From: Orrella sp037026685
GTDB lineage: Bacteria > Pseudomonadota > Gammaproteobacteria > Burkholderiales > Burkholderiaceae_B
DNA: 64,000 nt
Assembly (NCBI RefSeq): GCF_037026685.1
Contig: NZ_JBANET010000001.1
Coordinates: 248,001-312,000, forward strand
Direction: 5' to 3'
A program made the translations under genes and the position numbers. Shown here piece by piece: positions 1 through 7,460 of the stretch (positions are counted from its first letter, which is position 1; each line of letters begins with the position of its first letter). The notes below the pieces were generated by a model. That model did not search any database and was not told where the DNA came from. It saw nothing but the letters and a program-made list of their open reading frames with translations.

Positions 1-728
1 TCGGGTACGGCCTGCAAGGGCTCGCGCAGCTCCAGCGCGAGCTGCCGCTTGCCCAGCTTGGCCATCAAGGCCGCCTTGCTCTCGACCAGGATGATCTCGC
101 CCTGGCGGATCACCCCGATGCGGTCGGCCATTTCCTCGGCTTCCTCGATGTAGTGCGTGGTCAGGATGATGGTCACGCCCTCTTCGCGCAGCCGCCGCAC
201 CATGTCCCACATGCCGCGGCGCAGCTCGACGTCCACGCCCGCCGTGGGCTCGTCCAGGAACAGGATCTGCGGTTCGTGCGACAGCGCCTTGGCGATCATC
301 ACCCGGCGTTTCATGCCGCCGGACAGCGACATGATGCGCGCGTCCTTCTTGTCCCAGAGCGACAGGTCGCGCAGGACCTTCTCGATATGGGCGGGATTGG
401 CCGGCTTGCCGAACAGCCCGCGGCTGAAGCTGACCGTGTTCCACACGCTTTCGAAGGCATCGGTGGTCAGCTCCTGCGGCACCAGGCCGATGCGCGAGCG
501 CGCAGCGCGGTAGTCCTTGACGATATCGTGGCCATCGGCATGCACCGTGCCTTCGCTGGCGTTGACGATGCCGCAGATGATGCTGATCAGCGTGGTCTTG
601 CCGGCACCGTTCGGGCCCAGCAGCGCGAAGATCTCGCCGCGGTGGATGTCCAGGTCGATGCGCTTGAGCGCCGCATGCCCGGAGGCGTAGGTTTTGGAAA
701 GGTTCTTGACTGAGATGACCGGCTGCAC
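1..728 (-). CDS. ABC-2 type transporter ATP-binding protein (partial, 3' end outside window)
   Basis: This is the nucleotide-binding subunit of an ABC exporter, which hydrolyses ATP at the inner membrane to drive a separate membrane subunit. The first 242 codons are visible and the gene runs off the left edge. Walker A GPNGAGKTT is at residues 38-46 (Lys44), followed by the signature LSGGMKRR, Walker B ILFLDEP and the H-loop THYIEEAE. The order and spacing match the drug, polysaccharide and Nod-factor exporter ATPases (YadG/NodI/CcmA type). The chosen start is GTG at 728, preceded on the minus strand by AAGGAGG with four bases between. The permease gene would be expected just outside the window, so the substrate cannot be told. 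Confidence 0.88.
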   Translation of the reverse strand, partial: MQPVISVKNLSKTYASGHAALKRIDLDIHRGEIFALLGPNGAGKTTLISIICGIVNASEGTVHADGHDIVKDYRAARSRIGLVPQELTTDAFESVWNTVSFSRGLFGKPANPAHIEKVLRDLSLWDKKDARIMSLSGGMKRRVMIAKALSHEPQILFLDEPTAGVDVELRRGMWDMVRRLREEGVTIILTTHYIEEAEEMADRIGVIRQGEIILVESKAALMAKLGKRQLALELREPLQAVP

Positions 729-802
729 GCAGCCTCCTTGGAACGCCCGGGGCCAGGCGCGCCGACATGCGCCTGCGGATCCCGGATATAAGCCTGGCGG
801 GA

Positions 803-808
803 ATTATA
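803..808 (-). promoter_or_regulatory. candidate -10 box for the ABC ATPase gene
   Basis: The minus strand reads TATAAT here, about 75 bases upstream of the GTG start at 728. No convincing -35 hexamer stands at the expected distance, so this is only a candidate promoter in the 244-base divergent gap. Confidence 0.3.
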
Positions 809-864
809 GGCATTCCGTTATGAAATTCGCGCAGCAACCCTGCGCGCTGCCAGGGATAATTATT

Positions 865-878
865 CCGGTATACAAAAA
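865..878. promoter_or_regulatory. candidate GntR/FCD operator (copy 1) before the M20 amidohydrolase
   Basis: The sequence ccggtatacaaaaa here is the reverse complement of the motif before the ABC importer (4546-4558) over 13 bases. The core GTATAC is a palindrome of the GTnnAC type that FCD-class GntR regulators commonly bind. It lies about 100 bases before the ATG at 973, where it could cover a promoter. Assignment to the regulator at 3665 is inferred. Confidence 0.5.
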
Positions 879-972
879 TTGTGCATTATCGTTTAATGCT
901 GCTTGCGCCCCGCCCGGGTGCCTGTGTCCGCCCGCCGTTTGCGCCGTCCGTCTTTCCTGCCCGCCCGATGCC

Positions 973-2247
973 ATGACGCCTTCCGCCGCCCTTGCCGCCG
1001 CCCGCCAGTTGCTGGACCGCTCGGACGAGCTGGCCCGCCACACCGACGTGCCGGGAGAGCTGACCTGCACCTACCTGGGCCCGGCCCACCTGGCCGTGGC
1101 CCGGCAGCTGGCGCACTGGATGGGCCAGGCCGGCTTCGACAGCGTGCGCATCGACGCGCTGGGCAACGTGGCGGGCCGTTACCGGGGCCGCGCCGCGGCC
1201 GGCCGGCAGGCGCCCTGCCTGGTCACCGGCAGCCACTACGACACCGTGCGCAACGGCGGCAAGTACGACGGCCGCCTGGGCATCCTGGCCGGCATCGCGC
1301 TTGTACAGGCCTTGAGCGAGGCGGGCCTGCGGCTGCGGCACGACCTGGAAGTGGTCGCCTTCGCCGAGGAGGAAGGCGTGCGCTTTGGCAGCACCTTCCT
1401 GGGCTCCTCGGCCTACGCCGGCTGCTTCGACACGGCCCTGCTCGATCGCCGCGACGCCCAGGGCACGACGCTGGCGCAGGCCATCGTCCAGGCCGGCCGC
1501 GACCCGCAGGCCATCGCCCAGGCGGCGGCGCCGCCCGGCGGCATTGCCCACTATTTCGAGATCCACATCGAACAAGGCCCGGTATTGCTGGATCTGGACG
1601 CGCCGGTGGGCGTGGTCGGCGCGATCGCCGGCAGCGTGCGCCGGCGCCTGCGCCTGGCGGGCCAGGCCGGGCACGCGGGCACCACGCCCATGCGGCTGCG
1701 CCGCGACGCGGCCTGCGCGGCCGCCGAGATCGCCCTGTACGTCGAATCGCGCTGCGGCGCGCAGCAGGGCCTGGTGGGCACGGTGGGCCAGCTGGAAGTG
1801 CCCGGCGGCTCGGTCAACGTCATCCCCGGCCTGTGCACGCTCAGCCTGGACGTGCGCGCCGCCGATGACAAGCTGCGCGACGCGGCCCTGGCCGACATCG
1901 AGGCCCATGTCGCGCAGGTGTGCGCGCGGCGTGGCGTGCAATGCCGGGCCGAGGAGCTGCTGCGCGCGCCCGCAGCCGCCTGCGATCCGGCCGGACAGGC
2001 GGCCTGGGCCGGCGCCATCGCGGCCCAGGGCCTGCCGGTGCACACCCTGGTCTCGGGGGCGGGGCACGACGCCATGATGATGGCGCGCGTCGCGCCCATC
2101 AGCATGCTGTTCGTGCGCTGCGGGGCGGGCGGGATCAGCCATCATCCCCAGGAAACCGTCAGCCAGGCCGACGTGGCCGCGGCGCTGGCCACGGCCTGGG
2201 CTTTCCTACACGAGGTGGACGGCGGGCCGGGCGCCCCGGCCTGCTAA
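973..2247 (+). CDS. Zn-dependent M20 hydrolase, allantoate amidohydrolase / N-carbamoyl-L-amino acid hydrolase type
   Basis: This 424-residue cytoplasmic enzyme should hydrolyse a ureido or carbamoyl amide such as allantoate, ureidoglycine or an N-carbamoyl amino acid. Metal-site motifs of the HyuC/AmaB/AllC family are all present: GSHYDTV with KYDG after it, the acidic AEEEGVRFGS, HIEQGP, GHAGTTPM in the lid domain, and SGAGHDA near the C terminus. ATG 973 begins right before the family's usual N terminus; upstream in-frame codons run into the promoter region. No clear ribosome-binding site is seen. The neighbouring amino-acid importer and GntR regulator suggest a catabolic role. The exact substrate cannot be read from sequence. 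Confidence 0.87.
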   Translation: MTPSAALAAARQLLDRSDELARHTDVPGELTCTYLGPAHLAVARQLAHWMGQAGFDSVRIDALGNVAGRYRGRAAAGRQAPCLVTGSHYDTVRNGGKYDGRLGILAGIALVQALSEAGLRLRHDLEVVAFAEEEGVRFGSTFLGSSAYAGCFDTALLDRRDAQGTTLAQAIVQAGRDPQAIAQAAAPPGGIAHYFEIHIEQGPVLLDLDAPVGVVGAIAGSVRRRLRLAGQAGHAGTTPMRLRRDAACAAAEIALYVESRCGAQQGLVGTVGQLEVPGGSVNVIPGLCTLSLDVRAADDKLRDAALADIEAHVAQVCARRGVQCRAEELLRAPAAACDPAGQAAWAGAIAAQGLPVHTLVSGAGHDAMMMARVAPISMLFVRCGAGGISHHPQETVSQADVAAALATAWAFLHEVDGGPGAPAC

Positions 2248-3521
2248 GCGTCCTGGCCGTCCTGCGCGCCCAGCAGGTCCGCCAGGGCCAGCGCCACCAC
2301 CCGCGTGGCGCGGTACAAGTCGTTCAGCCGCAGGTTCTCGTCCGAATTGTGGCCGCGCGCCTCCAGCAGGCTGGCCGGCCCGGCGCCATAGAGCACGGTG
2401 GGAATGCCGGCCTGCGCATAATGCCGGGCATCGGTATAAAGCGGCACGCCATGCACCGGGATCTGCCGGCCGAACACGGCGGCCGCCCGCGCGCGCAGCG
2501 CCTCGATGAGCGGGCGCGCGCCCGGCAGCTCGGCCAGCGGCCGCGCCAGCAGCACGCGCTCGCAAGCCACGGTGATGCCCGGGCGTTGGGCCGCGGCCGC
2601 CTCGATCAGGCTGCGCAGCTCGCCTTCGGCATCGTGGTCCGCCTCTTCGGGAATCATGCGCCGGTCGAGCCGGAAGACCACCTGGTCGGGCACCACGTTG
2701 GTATTGATGCCGCCCTGGATCAGCCCCACCGTCAGGCCCGGCGTATCGATGCCTGGAGTGGCCGAGCGCCTGGCGGCCAGGCGCGCGCGGAAATCGTAGA
2801 GCGCGCGCAGGATGTGCGTGGCGGCCTCCAGCGCATCGACGCCCGTATGGGGCATGGCCGCGTGCGCCTGCCGGCCGTTGACCGTCACCTGCAGGTGCAG
2901 GCAGCCGTTGTGCGCCGAGGTGATGCCATAGGAGAAGCCCGCCGACAGTGCGTAATCGGGCTTGCTCAGGCCCTGCTCCAGCAGCCAGGCCGGGCCGATC
3001 TGGCCGCCGGTTTCCTCGTCGTAGGTAAAGTGCAGCTCGATGGCGCCGCGCAGCGCGGCGCCCTGCGCATGGGCCTGGCGCAAGGCCAGCGCGGCCCAGG
3101 TATAGGTGGCGAAATCGGACTTGGACACCGCCACCCCGCGCCCGTACATGACCGGTCCGTGGACCGGATCGTCCTGGACCTGCGCGCCATAGGGGTCATG
3201 GCGCCAGCCCTGGCCCGGCGGCACCACGTCGCCGTGCGCGTTCAGCGCGATGGTGGGCCCGCCCTGCCCGAACTGCAGGCGCACCACCAGGTTGGTGGCC
3301 GAGCGCATGCCCGCGGCCAGCACCAGCGCGGGCGGCACCGGATAGGCCTGCACCGCCAGGCCCAGCTGCTCGAGCAACGCCTGGGCGCGCCGGGCATGCG
3401 CGGCGCAATCGCCGGGAGGGTTGTCCGAGGGAACACGCACGAGTTCGGCCAGGAACGCGGTTTGCTGGGCCTGCTGGCCGGCCAGGTAGCCGTCGATGAC
3501 GGCCTGGATATCGAAAGACAT
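2244..3521 (-). CDS. M20 family metallopeptidase (ArgE/DapE-like deacylase)
   Basis: A 425-residue M20 amidohydrolase, probably removing an acyl group from an amino acid or short peptide. Visible motifs are NAHGDVV (first metal ligand region), TYDEETGGQIGP (catalytic and bridging glutamates), GRQAHAAMPHTG in the dimerisation lid, and GHNSDENL near the end. It converges with the hydrolase at 973 and the two stop codons overlap within CTAA (2244-2247). The 3' end therefore leaves no room for a terminator. The gene is divergent from the GntR gene at 3665, and a copy of the shared motif lies in that gap. Dipeptidases and succinyl-diaminopimelate desuccinylase are alternatives, but the catabolic setting argues against a lysine pathway role. 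Confidence 0.82.
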   Translation of the reverse strand: MSFDIQAVIDGYLAGQQAQQTAFLAELVRVPSDNPPGDCAAHARRAQALLEQLGLAVQAYPVPPALVLAAGMRSATNLVVRLQFGQGGPTIALNAHGDVVPPGQGWRHDPYGAQVQDDPVHGPVMYGRGVAVSKSDFATYTWAALALRQAHAQGAALRGAIELHFTYDEETGGQIGPAWLLEQGLSKPDYALSAGFSYGITSAHNGCLHLQVTVNGRQAHAAMPHTGVDALEAATHILRALYDFRARLAARRSATPGIDTPGLTVGLIQGGINTNVVPDQVVFRLDRRMIPEEADHDAEGELRSLIEAAAAQRPGITVACERVLLARPLAELPGARPLIEALRARAAAVFGRQIPVHGVPLYTDARHYAQAGIPTVLYGAGPASLLEARGHNSDENLRLNDLYRATRVVALALADLLGAQDGQDA

Positions 3522-3614
3522 GGATAAAGGCGCGGAAGCCGCCGCGCAACGGCGGAAAAACGACGGTGGAAGGAGGACCCGGGCGGGGGAATCTAGCGCA
3601 CTGTAGTGGATGTA

Positions 3615-3627
3615 ATTTTTGTATGCA
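3615..3627. promoter_or_regulatory. candidate GntR/FCD operator (copy 3, imperfect) before gntR
   Basis: The sequence atttttgtatgca lies between the divergent peptidase and GntR genes. It matches the other two copies (865-878 and 4546-4558) only over the half TTTTTGTAT. It may be the autoregulatory site of the GntR gene. Confidence 0.35.
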
Positions 3628-3664
3628 ATAGCGGTGCCGCATTTTTGGTTAGACTACGTCCATC

Positions 3665-4360
3665 ATGAGCGCCCGCCCCACTCCGAATTCGGACATCAGC
3701 GCCGAGCAGATCGCGCTGAATATTTCCTCGGCCATCGTCGGCCACCGCCTGCCGCCCGGCACGCGCCTGCGCGAGGAAGCGCTGGCGCGGGCCTACGGCG
3801 TAAGCCGCACCAAGGTGCGCGCCGCGCTGCTGATGCTTTCCAAGGACAAGCTGATCCGCACCGTGCCCGAGAAAGGCGCCTTCGTGAGCAAGCCCAGCGC
3901 GGCCGAGGCGCGCGAGGTGTTCTCGGTGCGGCGCATCCTGGAGGCCGCGCTGGCGCGCGAATTCGTGGCGCGCGCCAAGCCGGCCGACTACCGCCGGCTC
4001 GAGCAGCACCTGCGCCAGGAACGGCGCGCCGTGACCGGACCGGACGCGCGCCTGCGCAACGGCCTGCTGGCCGACTTCCATATCCTGCTGGCCGAGGTGG
4101 TGGGCAACTCGGTGCTGACCGAAATGCTGCGCGACCTGTCCGCGCGCAGCGCCGTCATCACGGCGCTGTACCAGTCCACGCTGGACGCGGTGTGCTCCTC
4201 GGACGAACATCATGCCTTCCTGAAGGCCGCCAAGGCGGGCGATGCCGACGGCGCGGTGGCCTTGATGCTGGAGCACCTGCACCACGTCGAGGATGCCCTG
4301 GATTTCTCGGACGAAGGCAAGGCCGGCGACGCCGACCTGGTGATGGCCTTGTTGACGTAG
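3665..4360 (+). CDS. GntR family transcriptional regulator, FCD (FadR) subfamily
   Basis: A 231-residue DNA-binding regulator. The N-terminal winged helix (about residues 12-80) includes the typical LPPGTRLREEALARAYGVSRTKVRAAL; the rest is an all-helical FCD ligand domain with the metal-type pattern ADFH (about 136-139) and DEHH (about 180-183). FCD regulators usually sense an organic or amino acid and repress the adjoining catabolic genes. It lies between two M20 hydrolases and an amino-acid importer, which are its most likely targets. ATG 3665 has no clear ribosome-binding site and lies close to the presumed promoter, so the message may have a very short leader. Confidence 0.88.
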   Translation: MSARPTPNSDISAEQIALNISSAIVGHRLPPGTRLREEALARAYGVSRTKVRAALLMLSKDKLIRTVPEKGAFVSKPSAAEAREVFSVRRILEAALAREFVARAKPADYRRLEQHLRQERRAVTGPDARLRNGLLADFHILLAEVVGNSVLTEMLRDLSARSAVITALYQSTLDAVCSSDEHHAFLKAAKAGDADGAVALMLEHLHHVEDALDFSDEGKAGDADLVMALLT

Positions 4361-4545
4361 CCCGCCCCCGAGGCGCTCTGGCGCGGGCGCGCCTGCTCGG
4401 TGCGCGGATGCGCCGGCACGGTGCGTGCGCACCATGATGGACGGGTCCTGGGGTGCACGAGCTCTGCCTGCACTGGCTGCCCTGCCGTGCAAGCAGGCCG
4501 GCACAGCGTCGCCCGCATGACTGGCATGCCGATTGCTTCGTTATG

Positions 4546-4558
4546 TTTTGTATACCGG
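4546..4558. promoter_or_regulatory. candidate GntR/FCD operator (copy 2) before the ABC importer
   Basis: The sequence ttttgtataccgg lies 42 bases before the substrate-binding protein gene and is the exact reverse complement of bases 865-877. It overlaps a possible -35 (ttgtat) with gactaa 17 bases further on, the right place for repression. The rest of the 239-base gap (4361-4599) shows only a GGTGCG/CGCACC inverted repeat at 4420-4433. Confidence 0.5.
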
Positions 4559-4599
4559 ATTGGTGTGCACGACTAACCGCGCAGTCCAGGAGAAACCCA

Positions 4600-5382
4600 A
4601 TGCGACGCAGAACCCTGCTTTTGTCCGCCCTCGCCGCCGTGGCGATGCTGGCCAGCCCCCTCGCCCGGGCCGACGCCCTGCAGGACATCATGAAGGCAGG
4701 CACGCTCAAGGTGGCCGTGCCCCAGGACTTCCCGCCTTTCGGCTCGGTCGACGCCAGCCTCAAGCCGCAAGGCTACGACATCGATACCGCCGCGCTGATC
4801 GCCCAGCGCATGGGCGTGAAGCTGGAACTGGTGCCGGTGACCAGCGCCAACCGCATTCCCTTCCTGCAGACCCGCAAGGCCGACCTGGTGATCTCCAGCC
4901 TGGGCAAGAACCCGGAGCGGGAAAAGGCCATCGACTTTTCCGACGCCTACGCGCCCTTCTTCAACGGCGTATTCGGGCCGGCGGACCTGAAGGTCGAGCG
5001 CGCCGAGGACCTGGCCGGCATGACCGTGGGCGTGACGCGCGGCTCGGTCGAGGACATCGAGCTGTCCAAGATCGCCCCGTCCACGGCCACCATCCGCCGC
5101 TACGAGGACAACAACGGCACCATCACGGCCTTCCTGTCGGGCCAGGTGCAGGTGGTGGCCACGGGCAACGTGGTGGCGGCCGCCATCCTGGCCAGGAACC
5201 CGCCCAAGAAGCCCGAGACCAAGTTCCTGATCAAGAACTCGCCCTGCTATATCGGGCTGAACAAGGGCGAGACCGCCCTGCAGGCCAAGGTCAACGAGAT
5301 CCTCGCGCAGGCCAAGCAGGACGGCTCGCTCAACGCCATCGCGCTCAAATGGCTGGGCGAAGGGCTGCCCGCCGGTCTTTGA
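4600..5382 (+). CDS. polar amino-acid ABC transporter, periplasmic substrate-binding protein
   Basis: A 260-residue SBP_bac_3 family protein that captures a polar amino acid or derivative in the periplasm. A Sec signal peptide covers residues 1-24 (MRRR, then a hydrophobic stretch ending near ARADAL). Typical features follow: LKVAVPQDFPPFG, GYDIDTAALIAQRMG, the RKADLVISSLGKNPEREKAIDFS ligand segment and GMTVGVTRGS. ATG 4600 is preceded by AGGAGAAACCCA, a clear ribosome-binding site. It is the first gene of a tightly packed operon with two permeases and an ATPase. The ligand is not evident; N-carbamoyl or acylated amino acids are suggested only by the adjacent hydrolases. Confidence 0.92.
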   Translation: MRRRTLLLSALAAVAMLASPLARADALQDIMKAGTLKVAVPQDFPPFGSVDASLKPQGYDIDTAALIAQRMGVKLELVPVTSANRIPFLQTRKADLVISSLGKNPEREKAIDFSDAYAPFFNGVFGPADLKVERAEDLAGMTVGVTRGSVEDIELSKIAPSTATIRRYEDNNGTITAFLSGQVQVVATGNVVAAAILARNPPKKPETKFLIKNSPCYIGLNKGETALQAKVNEILAQAKQDGSLNAIALKWLGEGLPAGL

Positions 5383-5395
5383 GGGGCGCGCGCAC

Positions 5396-6064
5396 GTGGG
5401 CTACGTATTCGCCTTCGACGCCATCCTGGACTATTGGCCCGTGCTGGCCAAGGGCGTGGGCCTGACGCTGCTGCTGATCGCGGTGGGCGGGACCGGCGGC
5501 CTCGCCCTGGGCCTGCTGTGCGCCTGGATCCGCAGCTTCGCCGCGCCCTGGCTGCGCGCGCCGGTGGCGGCCTATGTCGAACTGATCCGCAACACCCCTT
5601 TCCTGATCCAGCTGTTCTTCATCTTCTTCGGCCTGCCGGCCGCGGGCGTGCAGCTGGGCGAGCTGCAGGCCGCCTGCCTGGCCATGATCGCCAACCTGGG
5701 CGCCTACAGCGCCGAAATCATCCGCGCCGGCATCCAGGCCACCCCGCGCGGCCAGTACGAGGCCGGCGCCAGCCTGGCGATGTCGCGCCTGCAGGTCTTT
5801 CGCCACGTCGTGCTGGCCCCGGCCATGGCGCGCATCTGGCCGGCCCTGTCCTCGCAGGTGGTGATCGTGATGCTGGGCTCGGCCGTGTGCTCGCAGATCG
5901 CGGTCGAGGAACTGAGCTTTGCCGCCAACTTCATCCAGTCGCGCAATTTCCGCGCCTTCGAGGCCTACTTCGTGGTCACCGCCATCTACCTGGCGCTGGC
6001 GCTGCTGGTGCGCCAGTGCCTGGCCCTGCTGGGCCGCCAACTGTTCCGGGGGCCTGGCCTGTGA
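5396..6064 (+). CDS. polar amino-acid ABC transporter permease 1 (HisM/GlnP type)
   Basis: A 222-residue inner-membrane permease with about five membrane segments. It carries the family marker ELIRNTPFLIQLFFIFFGLP and the EAA loop EAGASLAMSRLQVFRHVVLAPA that contacts the ATPase. Translation starts at GTG 5396, 13 bases after the binding-protein stop. It overlaps the second permease by four bases, so the two are translationally coupled and should form a heterodimeric channel. Confidence 0.93.
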   Translation: MGYVFAFDAILDYWPVLAKGVGLTLLLIAVGGTGGLALGLLCAWIRSFAAPWLRAPVAAYVELIRNTPFLIQLFFIFFGLPAAGVQLGELQAACLAMIANLGAYSAEIIRAGIQATPRGQYEAGASLAMSRLQVFRHVVLAPAMARIWPALSSQVVIVMLGSAVCSQIAVEELSFAANFIQSRNFRAFEAYFVVTAIYLALALLVRQCLALLGRQLFRGPGL

Positions 6065-6717
6065 TCGAGTTTTCGCACTGGGACATCGCCCGCAACCTGA
6101 TGCTGGCCGCGCGCTGGACCGTCGTGCTGTCGCTGGCGGCCTTCGCCGGCGGCGCGGTGCTGGGCGCCGTCCTGCTGTGGCTGCGCAGCGCGCGCGTGCC
6201 CGCGCTGCGGCGCGTGGCCATCCTGTACATCGAGATATTCCAGGGCACGCCGCTGCTGATGCAGCTGTTCCTGGCCTTTTTCGGCATGGCGCTGCTGGGC
6301 ATGCAGGTGCCGGCCTGGCTGGCGGCGGGCACGGCGCTGGTGCTGTGGTCGGCGGCCTTCCTGGCCGAGATCTGGCGCGGCTGCGTGCAGGCCATCGCCA
6401 AGGGCCAGTGGGAAGCCTCGGCCAGCCTGGCGATGGGCTATACGCAGCAGCTGCGCTACGTCATCCTGCCGCAGGCCCTGCGCATCGCCGTGGCGCCGAC
6501 CGTGGGTTTCGCCGTGCAGATCGTCAAGGGCACGGCCTTGACCTCGATCATCGGCTTTACCGAACTGTCCAAGGCCGCCACCATCATCACCAACGCGACC
6601 TTCCAGCCCTTTACCGTCTACGCCTATACGGCGCTGTTCTACTTCGCGCTGTGCTGGCCCCTCTCGCGGCTGTCGCTGCGGCTGGAAAGGAGATTGCATG
6701 CCCCTCATCGCACTTGA
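6061..6717 (+). CDS. polar amino-acid ABC transporter permease 2 (HisQ type)
   Basis: A 218-residue inner-membrane permease. EIFQGTPLLMQLFLAFFG is the HisMQ signature and EASASLAMGYTQQLRYVILPQA the ATPase-contacting EAA loop. The start is GTG 6061 in a GTGA overlap with the first permease. Its last 20 bases overlap the ATPase gene. Two similar but distinct permeases are normal for this importer class. Confidence 0.93.
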   Translation: MIEFSHWDIARNLMLAARWTVVLSLAAFAGGAVLGAVLLWLRSARVPALRRVAILYIEIFQGTPLLMQLFLAFFGMALLGMQVPAWLAAGTALVLWSAAFLAEIWRGCVQAIAKGQWEASASLAMGYTQQLRYVILPQALRIAVAPTVGFAVQIVKGTALTSIIGFTELSKAATIITNATFQPFTVYAYTALFYFALCWPLSRLSLRLERRLHAPHRT

Positions 6718-7426
6718 AGACGTACGCAAGCGCTACGGCCCGAACGAAGTCCTCAAGGGCATCACCCTGCGCGTCGAGCCCGGCGAGGTGGTGGCCATCA
6801 TCGGCAAGAGCGGCTCGGGCAAAAGCACCCTGCTGCGCTGCATCAACGGGCTGGAATCCATCGACGGCGGCTCGATCATGGTGGCCGATGCCAAGCTGGG
6901 CGAGACCGAGCTGCAGTTGCGCAACCTGCGCCTGAAGGTCGGCATGATCTTCCAGCAGTTCAATCTTTTTCCGCACCTGACCGTCGGGCGCAACGTCATG
7001 CTCTCGCCCATCGTCACCAGAAAGCTCGGCCAGGCCGAAGCCCAGGCGCTGGCCCGCGCCATGCTCGATCGGGTCGGGCTGGCGCACCGCTTCGACGCCT
7101 GGCCCGCCGAACTGTCCGGCGGCCAGCAGCAGCGCGTGGCGATCGCCCGGGCGCTGGCCATGCAGCCGATGGCGCTGCTGTGCGACGAAGTGACCTCGGC
7201 GCTGGATCCCGAACTGGTCAACGAGGTGCTGGGCGTGGTGCGCGCGCTGGCGGCCGACGGCATGACGCTGCTGATGGTCACGCACGAAATGCGTTTCGCG
7301 CGCGAGGTCTGCGACCGGGTGGTGTTCATGCACGAAGGACGCATCCACGAAGCCGGTCCGCCGCAAGAAGTCTTCAGCCGGCCCAGGACGGCCGAGCTGC
7401 GGCAGTTCCTGGGTATCGCGCCATAG
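6698..7426 (+). CDS. polar amino-acid ABC transporter ATP-binding protein (GlnQ/HisP type)
   Basis: A 242-residue ATPase powering the importer encoded just upstream. Walker A GKSGSGKST is near residue 36, the Q-loop is MIFQQFNLFPH, the signature is LSGGQQQRVAIARAL and Walker B reads ALLCDEVTSALDPE, all typical of the PAAT family. The ATG at 6698 has GGAAAGGAG six bases upstream. It ends the four-gene operon. Beyond it lies a 34-base gap and the convergent molybdenum-hydroxylase operon; that gap is very GC-rich but has no T-run, so no clear terminator can be called. Confidence 0.95.
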   Translation: MPLIALEDVRKRYGPNEVLKGITLRVEPGEVVAIIGKSGSGKSTLLRCINGLESIDGGSIMVADAKLGETELQLRNLRLKVGMIFQQFNLFPHLTVGRNVMLSPIVTRKLGQAEAQALARAMLDRVGLAHRFDAWPAELSGGQQQRVAIARALAMQPMALLCDEVTSALDPELVNEVLGVVRALAADGMTLLMVTHEMRFAREVCDRVVFMHEGRIHEAGPPQEVFSRPRTAELRQFLGIAP

Positions 7427-7460
7427 CGCATGCGCCGCGGCCCCCGGGGCGGGCCCGGCG

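Noticed and set aside
153..713. Long plus-strand reading frame over the partial ABC ATPase gene
   Set aside because: It is antisense to a gene with complete ATPase motifs and has the shadow-frame composition common in high-GC DNA.
4420..4433. GGTGCG/CGCACC repeat after gntR as a terminator
   Set aside because: The loop would be only two bases and no T-run follows.
7427..7460. GC-rich stem between the ABC importer and Pao operons as a bidirectional terminator
   Set aside because: No T-run on either strand and stem pairing is ambiguous.
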